A DNA stretch of 5,944 nucleotides from contig JACMOY010000360.1 in NCBI GenBank assembly GCA_014377795.1, positions 1 to 5,944 of the forward strand, written 5' to 3'. Position 1 is the stretch's first letter; each line of letters opens with the position of its first letter. The notes below the pieces were generated by a model, which made no database searches, was not told the DNA's origin, and saw only the letters and a list, made by a program, of their open reading frames with translations. The stretch comes from Actinomycetota bacterium. Its GTDB lineage: Bacteria > Actinomycetota > Actinomycetes > Actinomycetales > Angustibacteraceae. This document shows positions 1-5,562 of this stretch, piece by piece. Both the position numbers and the translations under genes were made by a program.

Positions 1-154
1 CGCCCGGCACCCGGCCGCGCGGCAGCCCGCCGTCCAGCCCGGGGGCCGGCAAGCTGGACGCCGGCTCGTCCAGTCCCCCGCGCACGAGGCCCGCCGCGAC
101 GGCGGCCACCACCGCGACCACCGCCAGCAGGATCAGCACCTGGATGAAGGTCAC
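1..154 (-). CDS. Membrane-anchored, probable DivIVA-domain protein (N-terminus only, runs off left edge)
   Basis: Reading leftward from a GTG at 154-152, 51 codons are open to the window edge. The first in-frame codon upstream that matters is a TGA at 169-167, and there is no other start between, so GTG is the only plausible start. Residues 3-22 (FIQVLILLAVVAVVAAVAAG) form one clear transmembrane segment. They are followed by a Gly/Pro-rich linker ending LPRGRVPG. From family knowledge, short actinobacterial proteins encoded next to folP begin with this kind of helix plus an LP-G linker leading into a DivIVA-like wall-growth domain with an RGYRM-EVD motif. That domain would lie beyond base 1 and is not seen, so the DivIVA assignment is inference. 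No Shine-Dalgarno precedes the GTG. A weak CACGAT at 166-161 sits 6 nt before it, which would fit a leaderless start. It is separated from the S51 gene by 138 bp, so it may have its own promoter. Confidence 0.6.
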   Translation of the reverse strand, partial: MTFIQVLILLAVVAVVAAVAAGLVRGGLDEPASSLPAPGLDGGLPRGRVPG

Positions 155-292
155 GCAGTCATCGTGTCACGCGGCACCGACAGCCGTCCGTCGCCCGCCT
201 GGCGCACCCGTTCCTCCCCCCGGCCGGGGACGCCTGCAACGAGACGGCGGTGGGACGCCGGTTCGGCGGAGGAACGCGAGGTGGGAAAGGGG
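155..292. other. Intergenic gap with a GC palindrome and a 9-bp inverted repeat
   Basis: This is the largest non-coding gap in the window, lying between the S51 gene stop and the next minus-strand gene. It contains a perfect 12-bp palindrome CCCCGGCCGGGG at 218-229. It also contains a 9-bp inverted repeat, CGTTCCTCC at 209-217 and GGAGGAACG at 268-276, whose arms bracket the palindrome. No T-tract follows on either strand, so it is not a classical intrinsic terminator. I see no convincing -35/-10 pair; CACGAT at 166-161 on the minus strand is the only -10-like candidate, and it is weak. In DNA this GC-rich, part of this symmetry may be chance. Confidence 0.3.
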
Positions 293-1000
293 TCAGCGGG
301 GCGGCGGCAGCGGGATGGTCTCGCCAGCGGCGTACCCGTCGCGACCCTCGCGGGTGATCAGCCAGGCTGACTGCCGGCCGCGGACCGTCCACGACGTGCC
401 GTCCCAGACGGTGGCGGTGTCCTCGTCGACGCCGACCACGGTGATGTGGTCGGGGGCGCTGGCCAGCCAGTCCACCAGCCGGTCGGGCAGCCGGCCCGCG
501 AACCGGTCGAAGTGCGGCAGCACCTCGACGCCGGGCACGACGGCCAGGCCCGGCGGCGCGGTCCGCCACGGGGTGCGGATGGGCGCGACCCGCCCACCCA
601 TGGCCATCGCGCCCGCACTGCACCCGGCGAGCGCGGCGCCCGCGACCCAGGCCGCCTCGATCGCCGCCCACACCCGCGTGCCGTGCAGGGTCTCGGCGAG
701 GAACCCCGGGTTCCCGCCTGAGAGGTAGACCAGCCCGGCGCCCTCGACCAGCGAGGCCAGCCCCTCGTCGTCCGCGCTGACCCGGTCGACGACGGGGATC
801 ACCACCTGCTCGACGCCCAGCCGCTCGGCGGCGGCCTGCCCGAGCCGGTGCCAGCGCTCGAGCGAGTGCTGGCCCTCGGGCGCGGCTGCGGTCGCCAGCT
901 GGACGTAGCGCGGTGGCCGTCCCTCGATCAGCGCGCCCTCGATCTCGCTCATGACCGGCAGGTACTCGCCGCTGCCCACCAGTGCCAGGGGTCCGCGCAT
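293..1000 (-). CDS. Peptidase S51 / cyanophycinase-like serine hydrolase
   Basis: A 235-residue protein with the hallmarks of family S51 (dipeptidase E and cyanophycinase), whose members have a class I glutamine amidotransferase-like fold with a Ser nucleophile. The N-terminal strand motif GSGEY is at residues 9-13, GGN at 95-97, and the nucleophile elbow GCSAG at 126-130 makes Ser128 the predicted catalytic residue. His163 in LPHFDR is the likely catalytic His. GVDEDTA at 190-196 resembles the cyanophycinase segment carrying acidic and structural residues. There is no signal peptide, so it is probably cytoplasmic. I chose ATG at 1000 because AGGCAGGA lies 7 nt upstream. A GTG at 1018, overlapping the folP stop as GTGA, would add six residues. 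Position right after folP implies co-transcription. Dipeptidase E cleaves Asp-X dipeptides and cyanophycinase cleaves beta-Asp-Arg polymers; which substrate applies here cannot be told. Family call is firm, substrate unknown. Confidence 0.85.
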   Translation of the reverse strand: MRGPLALVGSGEYLPVMSEIEGALIEGRPPRYVQLATAAAPEGQHSLERWHRLGQAAAERLGVEQVVIPVVDRVSADDEGLASLVEGAGLVYLSGGNPGFLAETLHGTRVWAAIEAAWVAGAALAGCSAGAMAMGGRVAPIRTPWRTAPPGLAVVPGVEVLPHFDRFAGRLPDRLVDWLASAPDHITVVGVDEDTATVWDGTSWTVRGRQSAWLITREGRDGYAAGETIPLPPPR

Positions 1001-1014
1001 GGGGCGATCCTGCC

Positions 1015-1872
1015 TCACACCAGGCCGCGCCGGGCCAGCACCGGCAGGAGGTCGCCACGCACCGCCCGCACCATGTCCAGCGCCCGGCGGTGCTCAGCGA
1101 CGTCGTGCACCCGGAACACCCTGGCCCCGGCGAGCGCGCACATGACGTTGACCGCGAGCGTGGCCTCCAGCCGCTGCTGCTTGGGCAGGTCGAGGGCCTC
1201 GCCGATGAAGTCCTTGCGCGAGGTGGCGACCAGCACGGGGTGGCCGATCGCGACCACCTCGGCGAGCCGGCGGGTCACCTCGAGGGAGTGGTAGGTGTTC
1301 TTGCCGAAGTCGTGGGTCGGGTCGACGATCACCCGCTCGGGCGCCAGGCCGGCGTCCACCGCGTGCCCGGCGAGGGCGCGCAGGCGCTGGACGACGTCGG
1401 CCACCACGTCGTCGTACTCGACGCGGAACGGGTCGGTGCGCGGCGCGAGCCCGGGTGTGTGGCTGCAGACGTACGTCGCCCCCGTGGCGGCCGCGACCTC
1501 GATGATCCGCGGGTCGTGGGCCGACCAGGTGTCGTTGACGACGTCGGGTCGGACCTCCTGCGCCACCTCGGCGCGCCAGGTGTCGACGCTGATCAGCAGA
1601 CCGGGGTGGGTCGAGCGGGCGTACTCGACCGCGGGCAGCACCCGGCGCAGCTCCTCGGCGACCCCGACGTCCTCGCCGTGGCCGGCGCGCACCCCGCCGA
1701 TGTCGAGCAGATCGGCGCCCTGCTCGACGACCTCGTCGATGCGCGCGAACGCCGCCGCGTCCTCGAAGTGCCGCCCGCCGTCCAGGAAGGAGTCCCGGGT
1801 GCGGTTGAGGATCGCCATGACGACCAGGTCGGTGGGCCCGAAGACGCGGTCGCGGATCAGCAGGTCGCTCAC
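1015..1872 (-). CDS. folP2: FolP2-like dihydropteroate synthase homologue, signature motifs degenerate
   Basis: A 285-residue TIM-barrel protein of the dihydropteroate synthase family; true enzymes join pABA to a pterin pyrophosphate in folate synthesis. Retained core: MAILN-T-DSF (residues 19-29), SVDT (95-98), ND (113-114), DPTHDFGK (184-191), TSRKDFIG (217-224) and RVHDV (254-258). Altered: the loop-1 TPDSF has become TRDSF, and the usual GGESTRPG is GGVRAGHG (59-66), so the loop-2 Ser-Thr-Arg is gone. The NRT, GGV-AG-G and DP-HDFGKNT patterns match my memory of mycobacterial FolP2, reported not to act as a DHPS. I therefore infer a non-canonical or inactive paralogue. The GTG start at 1872 overlaps the upstream LOG gene's TGA as GTGA, indicating translational coupling. 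Reading further upstream would add about 70 low-complexity Arg/Ala residues inside the LOG gene and was refused. A canonical folP probably lies elsewhere, but the window cannot show this. Confidence 0.85.
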   Translation of the reverse strand: MSDLLIRDRVFGPTDLVVMAILNRTRDSFLDGGRHFEDAAAFARIDEVVEQGADLLDIGGVRAGHGEDVGVAEELRRVLPAVEYARSTHPGLLISVDTWRAEVAQEVRPDVVNDTWSAHDPRIIEVAAATGATYVCSHTPGLAPRTDPFRVEYDDVVADVVQRLRALAGHAVDAGLAPERVIVDPTHDFGKNTYHSLEVTRRLAEVVAIGHPVLVATSRKDFIGEALDLPKQQRLEATLAVNVMCALAGARVFRVHDVAEHRRALDMVRAVRGDLLPVLARRGLV

Positions 1873-2432
1873 GTGGTGCTCGCGACGCCGGCGAGCTCGA
1901 CCTCGACGGCGTCCAGGGCCTGCGCGACGTCGCTGGTGCGCAGCAGGTGAGCGAGCGCTGGCGCGCGCACAAAACCTTTGTCCCGCAACGAGATCGCCAA
2001 ATCGACCAGTGGCAGCAGGTCGTCCCAGGGGTCGAGCAGGACGACCGGTTTGCGGTGCATCCCGAGCGCCCGGGCGGTCCACACCTCCATCAGCTCCTCG
2101 ACCGTGCCGATCCCCCCGGGCAGCGTCACGAACGCGTCCGCTCGGGCGTCCATCAGGCCCTTGCGGGCCCGCATGTCCGGGACGACGAGCAGTTCGTCAG
2201 CCTCGTCGTCCGCCACCTCCAGGCTCACCAGCGCCTGCGGGATCACCCCGACCGTGTGCGCTCCGCCGGCCCTGGCCGCTCGAGCGACGGCACCCATCAT
2301 CGACACCCGCCCGCCGCCGCTGACCAGGCTGTGGCCGCGGGCCGCCAGCGCCGTCCCCAGCTCGGTCGCCAGGTCGACGTACCTCGGGTCGATCCCCTCG
2401 CTGGACGCGCAGTACACGCAGATGGCCGCCAC
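1869..2432 (-). CDS. LOG family protein, short type (nucleoside 5'-monophosphate phosphoribohydrolase-like)
   Basis: A 187-residue Rossmann-fold protein of the LOG/TIGR00730 family. Plant and bacterial LOG enzymes hydrolyse cytokinin riboside 5'-monophosphates to free base plus ribose 5-phosphate; some relatives act on AMP or other nucleotides. The N-terminal strand is ICVYCASS (4-11), the glycine-rich loop SGGG at 38-41 continues to MMG (45-47), MRARK at 87-91 supplies the conserved Arg/Lys, and PGGIGTVEEL at 105-114 is the family signature, with the catalytic Glu within VEE. Length equals that of typical short LOG proteins, such as Rv1205 of M. tuberculosis as I recall it. The GTG start at 2432 is the first possible one after the in-frame TGA at 2447-2445 and has no clear Shine-Dalgarno. 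It follows the 76-residue gene by 12 bp, and its TGA overlaps folP by 4 bp. Family assignment is firm; the physiological nucleotide is unknown. Confidence 0.9.
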   Translation of the reverse strand: MAAICVYCASSEGIDPRYVDLATELGTALAARGHSLVSGGGRVSMMGAVARAARAGGAHTVGVIPQALVSLEVADDEADELLVVPDMRARKGLMDARADAFVTLPGGIGTVEELMEVWTARALGMHRKPVVLLDPWDDLLPLVDLAISLRDKGFVRAPALAHLLRTSDVAQALDAVEVELAGVASTT

Positions 2433-2444
2433 GACCGCAGCATG

Positions 2445-2675
2445 TCAGCCGGTAGCCACCTGCACCTGGTCGACCACGAGGCACGCGGTCAGCGACCGCA
2501 CCAGGTCGGGGACGTCGTCCTCGGCCAGCCGCACCGTGCCGACGCAGCGCTCGTGGTCCCAGATCGACAGGACGACGCGGCCGGCCTCGGGGTGCGAGCT
2601 GATCCGCAGCGCCCGGCCCGCGACGTCGCGACCGAGCATGACGCTGCCCCGCGCGGGCAACGGCGATACGGGCAT
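2445..2675 (-). CDS. Small conserved-looking protein of unknown function (76 aa)
   Basis: A 76-residue reading frame filling the space between two LOG genes in the same orientation. I do not recognise a named family, though I have an unverified impression that similar small proteins sit near dapE in other actinomycetes. After a short variable N-terminus, the sequence GRALRISSHPEAGRVVLSIW (residues 20-39) followed by CVGTVRLAEDDVPDLVRSL (44-62) suggests a compact alpha/beta protein: two or three beta strands, then an amphipathic helix starting DDVPDLV. It has Cys44 and Cys65, no signal peptide and no membrane segment. Start choice is uncertain. ATG at 2675 has no Shine-Dalgarno; a second ATG at 2639 (residue 13, MLGRDVAG) would give 64 residues and keeps the whole conserved-looking part. 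It lies 48 bp after the long LOG gene and 12 bp before the short one, so it is probably in the operon. Normal codon bias supports a real gene. Confidence 0.7.
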   Translation of the reverse strand: MPVSPLPARGSVMLGRDVAGRALRISSHPEAGRVVLSIWDHERCVGTVRLAEDDVPDLVRSLTACLVVDQVQVATG

Positions 2676-2699
2676 GGCGCAGTGTGGCCCGCGGCGGCA

Positions 2700-2718
2700 C
2701 CCGGCGTAAAGGGCCGGG
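2700..2718 (-). other. Short stem-loop just after the long LOG gene
   Basis: The arms CCCGGC (2700-2705) and GCCGGG (2713-2718) are perfect complements around a 7-nt loop. In the minus-strand transcript the hairpin begins 5 nt after the LOG stop codon at 2724. The bases after it are GC-rich with no U-tract, so it is not a standard intrinsic terminator. It could act as an mRNA 3'-end stabiliser or partial attenuator within the operon, or be chance pairing in GC-rich DNA. Confidence 0.3.
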
Positions 2719-2723
2719 ACGAG

Positions 2724-3479
2724 TCAGGCCACCGGTCCGTTGGCGTCGACGATCACCTGCACGGCGTGGGCCGGGTCGTCGGTGACGGTCAGCAGGTCGA
2801 GGTCGCGCTGCCAGATCGTCCCCTCCTCCAGCGGCGCCGAGCCGAGCCAGTCGACCAGCCCGCGCCAGTACGCCGAGCCCAGCAGGACGATCGGGAACGA
2901 GGTGACCTTGTGGGTCTGCACCAGCGTCATCGCCTCGAACAGCTCGTCGAAGGTGCCGAAGCCGCCCGGCAGCACGATGAAACCCTCGGCGTACTTGACG
3001 AACATCGTCTTGCGGGCGAAGAAGTAGCGGAAGTTCACGCCCAGGTCGACGTACTCGTTCAGCCCCTGCTCGAACGGCAGCTCGATGCCCAGGCCCACCG
3101 ACACCCCGCCGGCCTCGCACGCGCCCTTGTTCGCGGCCTCCATGACCCCCGGCCCCCCGCCGGTGATGGCGGCGTACCCGGCCTCCGCCAGCAGCCGGCC
3201 CACCTGGACGCCGAGCGCGTACGACGGGTGGTCGGGCCCGGTGCGCGCCGAGCCGAAGACGCTCACGGCCCGGCCGAGCTCGGCCAGCGCACCGAAGCCC
3301 TCGACGAACTCGCTCTGGATCCGCAGCACCCGCCACGGGTCGCTGTGCAGCCACTCGTGGTTGTTCGGCCCGTCCAGCAGTCGCTGGTCGGTGGTGCTGT
3401 CGGGCACCAGGTCGCCGCGCAGGGTGACCGGGCCCTTGAGCCGCTCGGGGGTGTGGCGGGTGCGGTGGGTCTGCGTCAT
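2724..3479 (-). CDS. LOG family protein, long type (TIGR00730, Rossmann fold)
   Basis: A 251-residue LOG-family protein with an extra N-terminal stretch of about 70 residues before the Rossmann core, unlike the short paralogue two genes downstream. Core motifs: VSVFGSAR (72-79), TGGGPGVMEAANKGA (106-120), FARKTMF (154-160) with the conserved Arg/Lys, and PGGFGTFDELFE (171-182) with the active-site Glu. This longer class is often annotated as a lysine decarboxylase-like protein, but PGGxGTxxE marks a phosphoribohydrolase, and no PLP-binding features are present. Basic residues dominate the first 21 positions; there is no signal peptide or membrane segment. ATG at 3479 is preceded by GAGGA with 6-nt spacing, a good ribosome site and the best in this operon. 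It starts 25 bp after the dapE stop, so co-expression with dapE is likely. The real substrate is not deducible; cytokinin-like or purine nucleotides are the family precedents. Confidence 0.9.
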   Translation of the reverse strand: MTQTHRTRHTPERLKGPVTLRGDLVPDSTTDQRLLDGPNNHEWLHSDPWRVLRIQSEFVEGFGALAELGRAVSVFGSARTGPDHPSYALGVQVGRLLAEAGYAAITGGGPGVMEAANKGACEAGGVSVGLGIELPFEQGLNEYVDLGVNFRYFFARKTMFVKYAEGFIVLPGGFGTFDELFEAMTLVQTHKVTSFPIVLLGSAYWRGLVDWLGSAPLEEGTIWQRDLDLLTVTDDPAHAVQVIVDANGPVA

Positions 3480-3504
3480 GGCCCCATCCTCGCCGGTGCC
3501 GGAA

Positions 3505-4584
3505 TCAGCTGGTCAACCAGGCGCGCAGCCGCTGCTCGCACTCGATGACCTGCGCGGCCGGCGTGTGCTCGGTGTCGCTGTGCGCGGTGAGCGGGTCACC
3601 AGGGCCGTAGTTGACCGCGGGCACCCCGAGCTCGCTGAAGCGGGCGACGTCGGTCCAGCCGTACTTGGGCTGCGGTGGGCGCCCGATCAGCGCCACGAAC
3701 TGCTGGGCGGCGGGCCGGTCGAGCCCGGGGCGCGCACCGGCGGCGGCGTCGCTGACGGTCACCTCGTAGCCGGCGAACAGCTCGCGCAGGTGACGCTCGG
3801 CGTCCGCGACGCTCTTGCTGGGCGCGAACCGGTAGTTGACGGTCACCACGCAGCGGTCGGGGATCACGTTGCCGGCCACCCCGCCGCCGATGCGCACGGC
3901 GTTCAGGCTCTCGCGGAAGACCAGCCCCTCGACCTCGACGTCCTGCGTCTCGTACGCCGTCAGCCGGCCCAGCAGCACCGCCGCCTCGTGGATCGCGTTG
4001 CGCCCCATCCACGCCCGGGCCGAGTGGGCGGCCACCCCCCGGGTGGTCACCTCCAGCCGGATCGTGCCGTTGCAGCCGCCCTCGACCGCTGCGGACGTCG
4101 GCTCGAGCAGCACCGCGAACCCGGCGTCCAGCCATTCGGGGTGCAGCCGGGCGATGCGGCCCAGCCCGTTGCGCTCGGACTCGACCTCCTCGCCGTCGTA
4201 GAACACGTACGTCACGTCGCGGGTGGGGGCGGCGACCCCGGCCGCGAGCGCCAGCTGGACGGCGACCCCGCCCTTCATGTCGGCGGTCCCCCGCCCGTGC
4301 ACGACCAGGTCCGCACCCTCGCCGGTCACCCGGGTCGGCAGGTTGGGCGACGCGGCCAGCGGGACGGTGTCGATGTGCCCGGCGAGCACGACCCGCTCGG
4401 CCCGGCCGAGGTGGGTGCGGGCGACCACGGCGTCGCCGTCCCGCAGCACCTCCAGGTGGGCCAGCGGCCGCAGCGCCGCCTCGATCGCGTCGGCGAGCGG
4501 GCCCTCGGCGCCGCTGACCGACTCGATGTCGCACAGCGCGCGGGTGAGGGTGACGACGTCCTGGCGCAGGTCGAGGCTGGGCAT
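3505..4584 (-). CDS. dapE: Succinyl-diaminopimelate desuccinylase
   Basis: A 359-residue M20-family metallopeptidase that hydrolyses N-succinyl-LL-2,6-diaminopimelate to LL-DAP and succinate in the lysine/meso-DAP pathway in the cytoplasm. By analogy with Haemophilus DapE, the two zinc ions would be held by His70 (AGHIDTVP), bridging Asp102 (GTADMKGG), Glu133, Glu161 (LLEPT) and His335 (AHSDTEH). Glu132 of the DGEE motif would be the general base and Asp72 the supporting acid. All are present, so the enzyme should be active. The lid/dimerisation domain lies at about 178-290. Length and motifs fit the actinobacterial DapE clade, and divergent dapD supports DapE over other M20 peptidases. ATG at 4584 has no Shine-Dalgarno; TAGGGT sits 6 nt upstream, fitting a leaderless mRNA whose first base is the A of ATG. 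It is the first gene of the minus-strand unit. Confidence 0.95.
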   Translation of the reverse strand: MPSLDLRQDVVTLTRALCDIESVSGAEGPLADAIEAALRPLAHLEVLRDGDAVVARTHLGRAERVVLAGHIDTVPLAASPNLPTRVTGEGADLVVHGRGTADMKGGVAVQLALAAGVAAPTRDVTYVFYDGEEVESERNGLGRIARLHPEWLDAGFAVLLEPTSAAVEGGCNGTIRLEVTTRGVAAHSARAWMGRNAIHEAAVLLGRLTAYETQDVEVEGLVFRESLNAVRIGGGVAGNVIPDRCVVTVNYRFAPSKSVADAERHLRELFAGYEVTVSDAAAGARPGLDRPAAQQFVALIGRPPQPKYGWTDVARFSELGVPAVNYGPGDPLTAHSDTEHTPAAQVIECEQRLRAWLTS

Positions 4585-4590
4585 GCACCG

Positions 4591-4596
4591 ACCCTA
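4591..4596 (-). promoter_or_regulatory. Predicted dapE -10 element (leaderless start)
   Basis: On the minus strand this reads TAGGGT, a match to the actinobacterial TAnnnT -10 pattern. Exactly 6 nt (CGGTGC) separate it from the dapE ATG, so the A of ATG would be +1. There is no Shine-Dalgarno, as expected for a leaderless mRNA. I see no convincing -35 hexamer; the region where it would lie is inside dapD codons 2-5. Confidence 0.55.
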
Positions 4597-4600
4597 GGCT
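4595..4600 (+). promoter_or_regulatory. Predicted dapD -10 element (leaderless start), overlapping the dapE one
   Basis: TAGGCT on the plus strand matches TAnnnT and lies exactly 6 nt (GAACCC) before the dapD ATG, which would again be +1. The TA step at 4595-4596 is shared with the opposing dapE hexamer, and both sit on the palindrome CCTAGG (4593-4598). No -35 hexamer is obvious; it would fall inside the dapE start region. No ribosome site precedes dapD. Confidence 0.55.
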
Positions 4601-4606
4601 GAACCC

Positions 4607-5560
4607 ATGACGGACCAGCGAACCGCATGGGCCCACGGGCTCGTCACCAGCACCGAGGACGGACAGGTGCTGGACGCCTGGTACCCCGACCCGCGGCTGG
4701 GTCCGGCGCCCGAGGCGGACGGCCCGTACGCCGTCCCGGCCGACCTGGCCTCGCTCGAGGGGATCGACCCGGCGCGCGGCGTCCGGCTGCGGGTGATGCG
4801 CACCGTCATCGACCTGGACGCCGCCCCCGCCGACCCTGCGGATGCCTACCTGCGGCTGCACCTGCTCTCGCACCGGCTGGTGGCACCGCACGGGCAGAAC
4901 CTCGACGGGCTGTTCCGGGTGCTGGCGAACGTGGTCTGGACCAGCGTCGGGCCGTGCCCGGTCGAGGGGTTCGAAGCCACCCGGATGCGGCTGATGGCCG
5001 CGCACGGCCGGGTGCAGGTCTTCGGCGTCGACAAGTTCCCGCGGATGACCGACTACGTGGTTCCGACGGGTGTGCGGATCGCGGACGCCGACCGGGTGCG
5101 CCTCGGTGCCTACCTCGCGCCCGGCACGACGGTGATGCACGAGGGCTTCGTGAACTTCAACGCCGGCACCCTCGGCACCTCGATGGTCGAGGGCCGGGTC
5201 GTGGCCGGCGTGGTGGTCGGCGACGGGTCCGACATCGGCGGCGGGGCCTCGATCATGGGCACGCTGTCCGGCGGCGGCACGGCCGTCGTCTCGATCGGCC
5301 AGCGGTGCCTGCTCGGAGCCAACGCCGGGCTCGGCATCAGCCTCGGCGACGACTGTGTCGTCGAGGCGGGCCTGTACGTCACGGCCGGCACCAAGGTGAC
5401 CGTCGCCGGCGGCCCGGACGCCGGCACCGTGGTCAAGGCGCGCGAGCTGTCCGGGCGCGACAACCTGCTGCTGCGCCGCAACTCCGTCACCGGTGCCGTC
5501 GAGGTGGTGGGCCGCCCGGGCACGACGGTCGAGCTCAACGCCGTCCTGCACGCCAACTGA
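4607..5560 (+). CDS. dapD: Tetrahydrodipicolinate N-succinyltransferase, actinobacterial type
   Basis: A 317-residue enzyme that transfers succinyl from succinyl-CoA to tetrahydrodipicolinate in the succinylase branch of DAP/lysine synthesis, upstream of DapE. Its length matches mycobacterial DapD as I recall it. Residues 1-150 form the alpha/beta N-terminal region. Residues about 150-265 show the hexapeptide-type repeats of a left-handed beta helix (for example [19 protein letters not shown], then [15 protein letters not shown]), which trimerises. [20 protein letters not shown] (177-196) is the diagnostic segment; Glu195 corresponds to the Glu proposed as catalytic in the M. tuberculosis enzyme. 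A C-terminal region with [17 protein letters not shown] (277-293) closes the acyl-CoA site. ATG at 4607 lacks a Shine-Dalgarno and appears leaderless. It is divergent from dapE, and a membrane-anchored lysozyme-like gene follows after 2 bp. No key residue is missing. Confidence 0.95.
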   Translation: MTDQRTAWAHGLVTSTEDGQVLDAWYPDPRLGPAPEADGPYAVPADLASLEGIDPARGVRLRVMRTVIDLDAAPADPADAYLRLHLLSHRLVAPHGQNLDGLFRVLANVVWTSVGPCPVEGFEATRMRLMAAHGRVQVFGVDKFPRMTDYVVPTGVRIADADRVRLGAYLAPGTTVMHEGFVNFNAGTLGTSMVEGRVVAGVVVGDGSDIGGGASIMGTLSGGGTAVVSIGQRCLLGANAGLGISLGDDCVVEAGLYVTAGTKVTVAGGPDAGTVVKARELSGRDNLLLRRNSVTGAVEVVGRPGTTVELNAVLHAN

Positions 5561-5562
5561 GC

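Noticed and set aside
160..162. ATG at 162-160 as start of the leftmost minus-strand gene
   Set aside because: It hits TGA after three codons; the GTG at 154 gives the membrane-anchored reading frame.
218..229. CCCCGGCCGGGG as an intrinsic terminator
   Set aside because: It has no loop and no T-tract on either strand; left only as a noted palindrome.
144..728. Plus-strand frame across the left-hand gap and the S51 gene
   Set aside because: Antisense to the S51 protein, whose catalytic motifs are intact; the translated product is Pro/Ser/Arg-rich with no motif.
1015..2082. FolP homologue extended upstream to 355 residues
   Set aside because: The extra 70 residues are Arg/Ala-rich, overlap the short LOG gene in another frame, and the GTG at 1872 overlapping the LOG stop gives a normal family N-terminus.
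2724..3479. Lysine decarboxylase, given the link to DAP/lysine genes
   Set aside because: The PGGFGTFDE signature and Rossmann core mark a LOG phosphoribohydrolase; no PLP-dependent decarboxylase features are present, and the old name is a known misannotation.
1947..3548. Long plus-strand open frame of 533 codons antisense to both LOG genes
   Set aside because: Composition is rich in His, Arg, Asp and Gln with no recognisable motif, and it is fully antisense to genes with clear family signatures. Such frames are common shadows in GC-rich DNA.
3085..4602. Plus-strand open frame of 505 codons antisense to dapE and the long LOG gene
   Set aside because: Shadow frame; the opposing strand carries all zinc-ligand motifs of DapE.
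3596..5551. Minus-strand open frame of 651 codons spanning dapE and antisense to dapD
   Set aside because: It crosses two well-supported genes in the wrong frame and reads as low-complexity Arg/Gly/Ala/His protein without domains.
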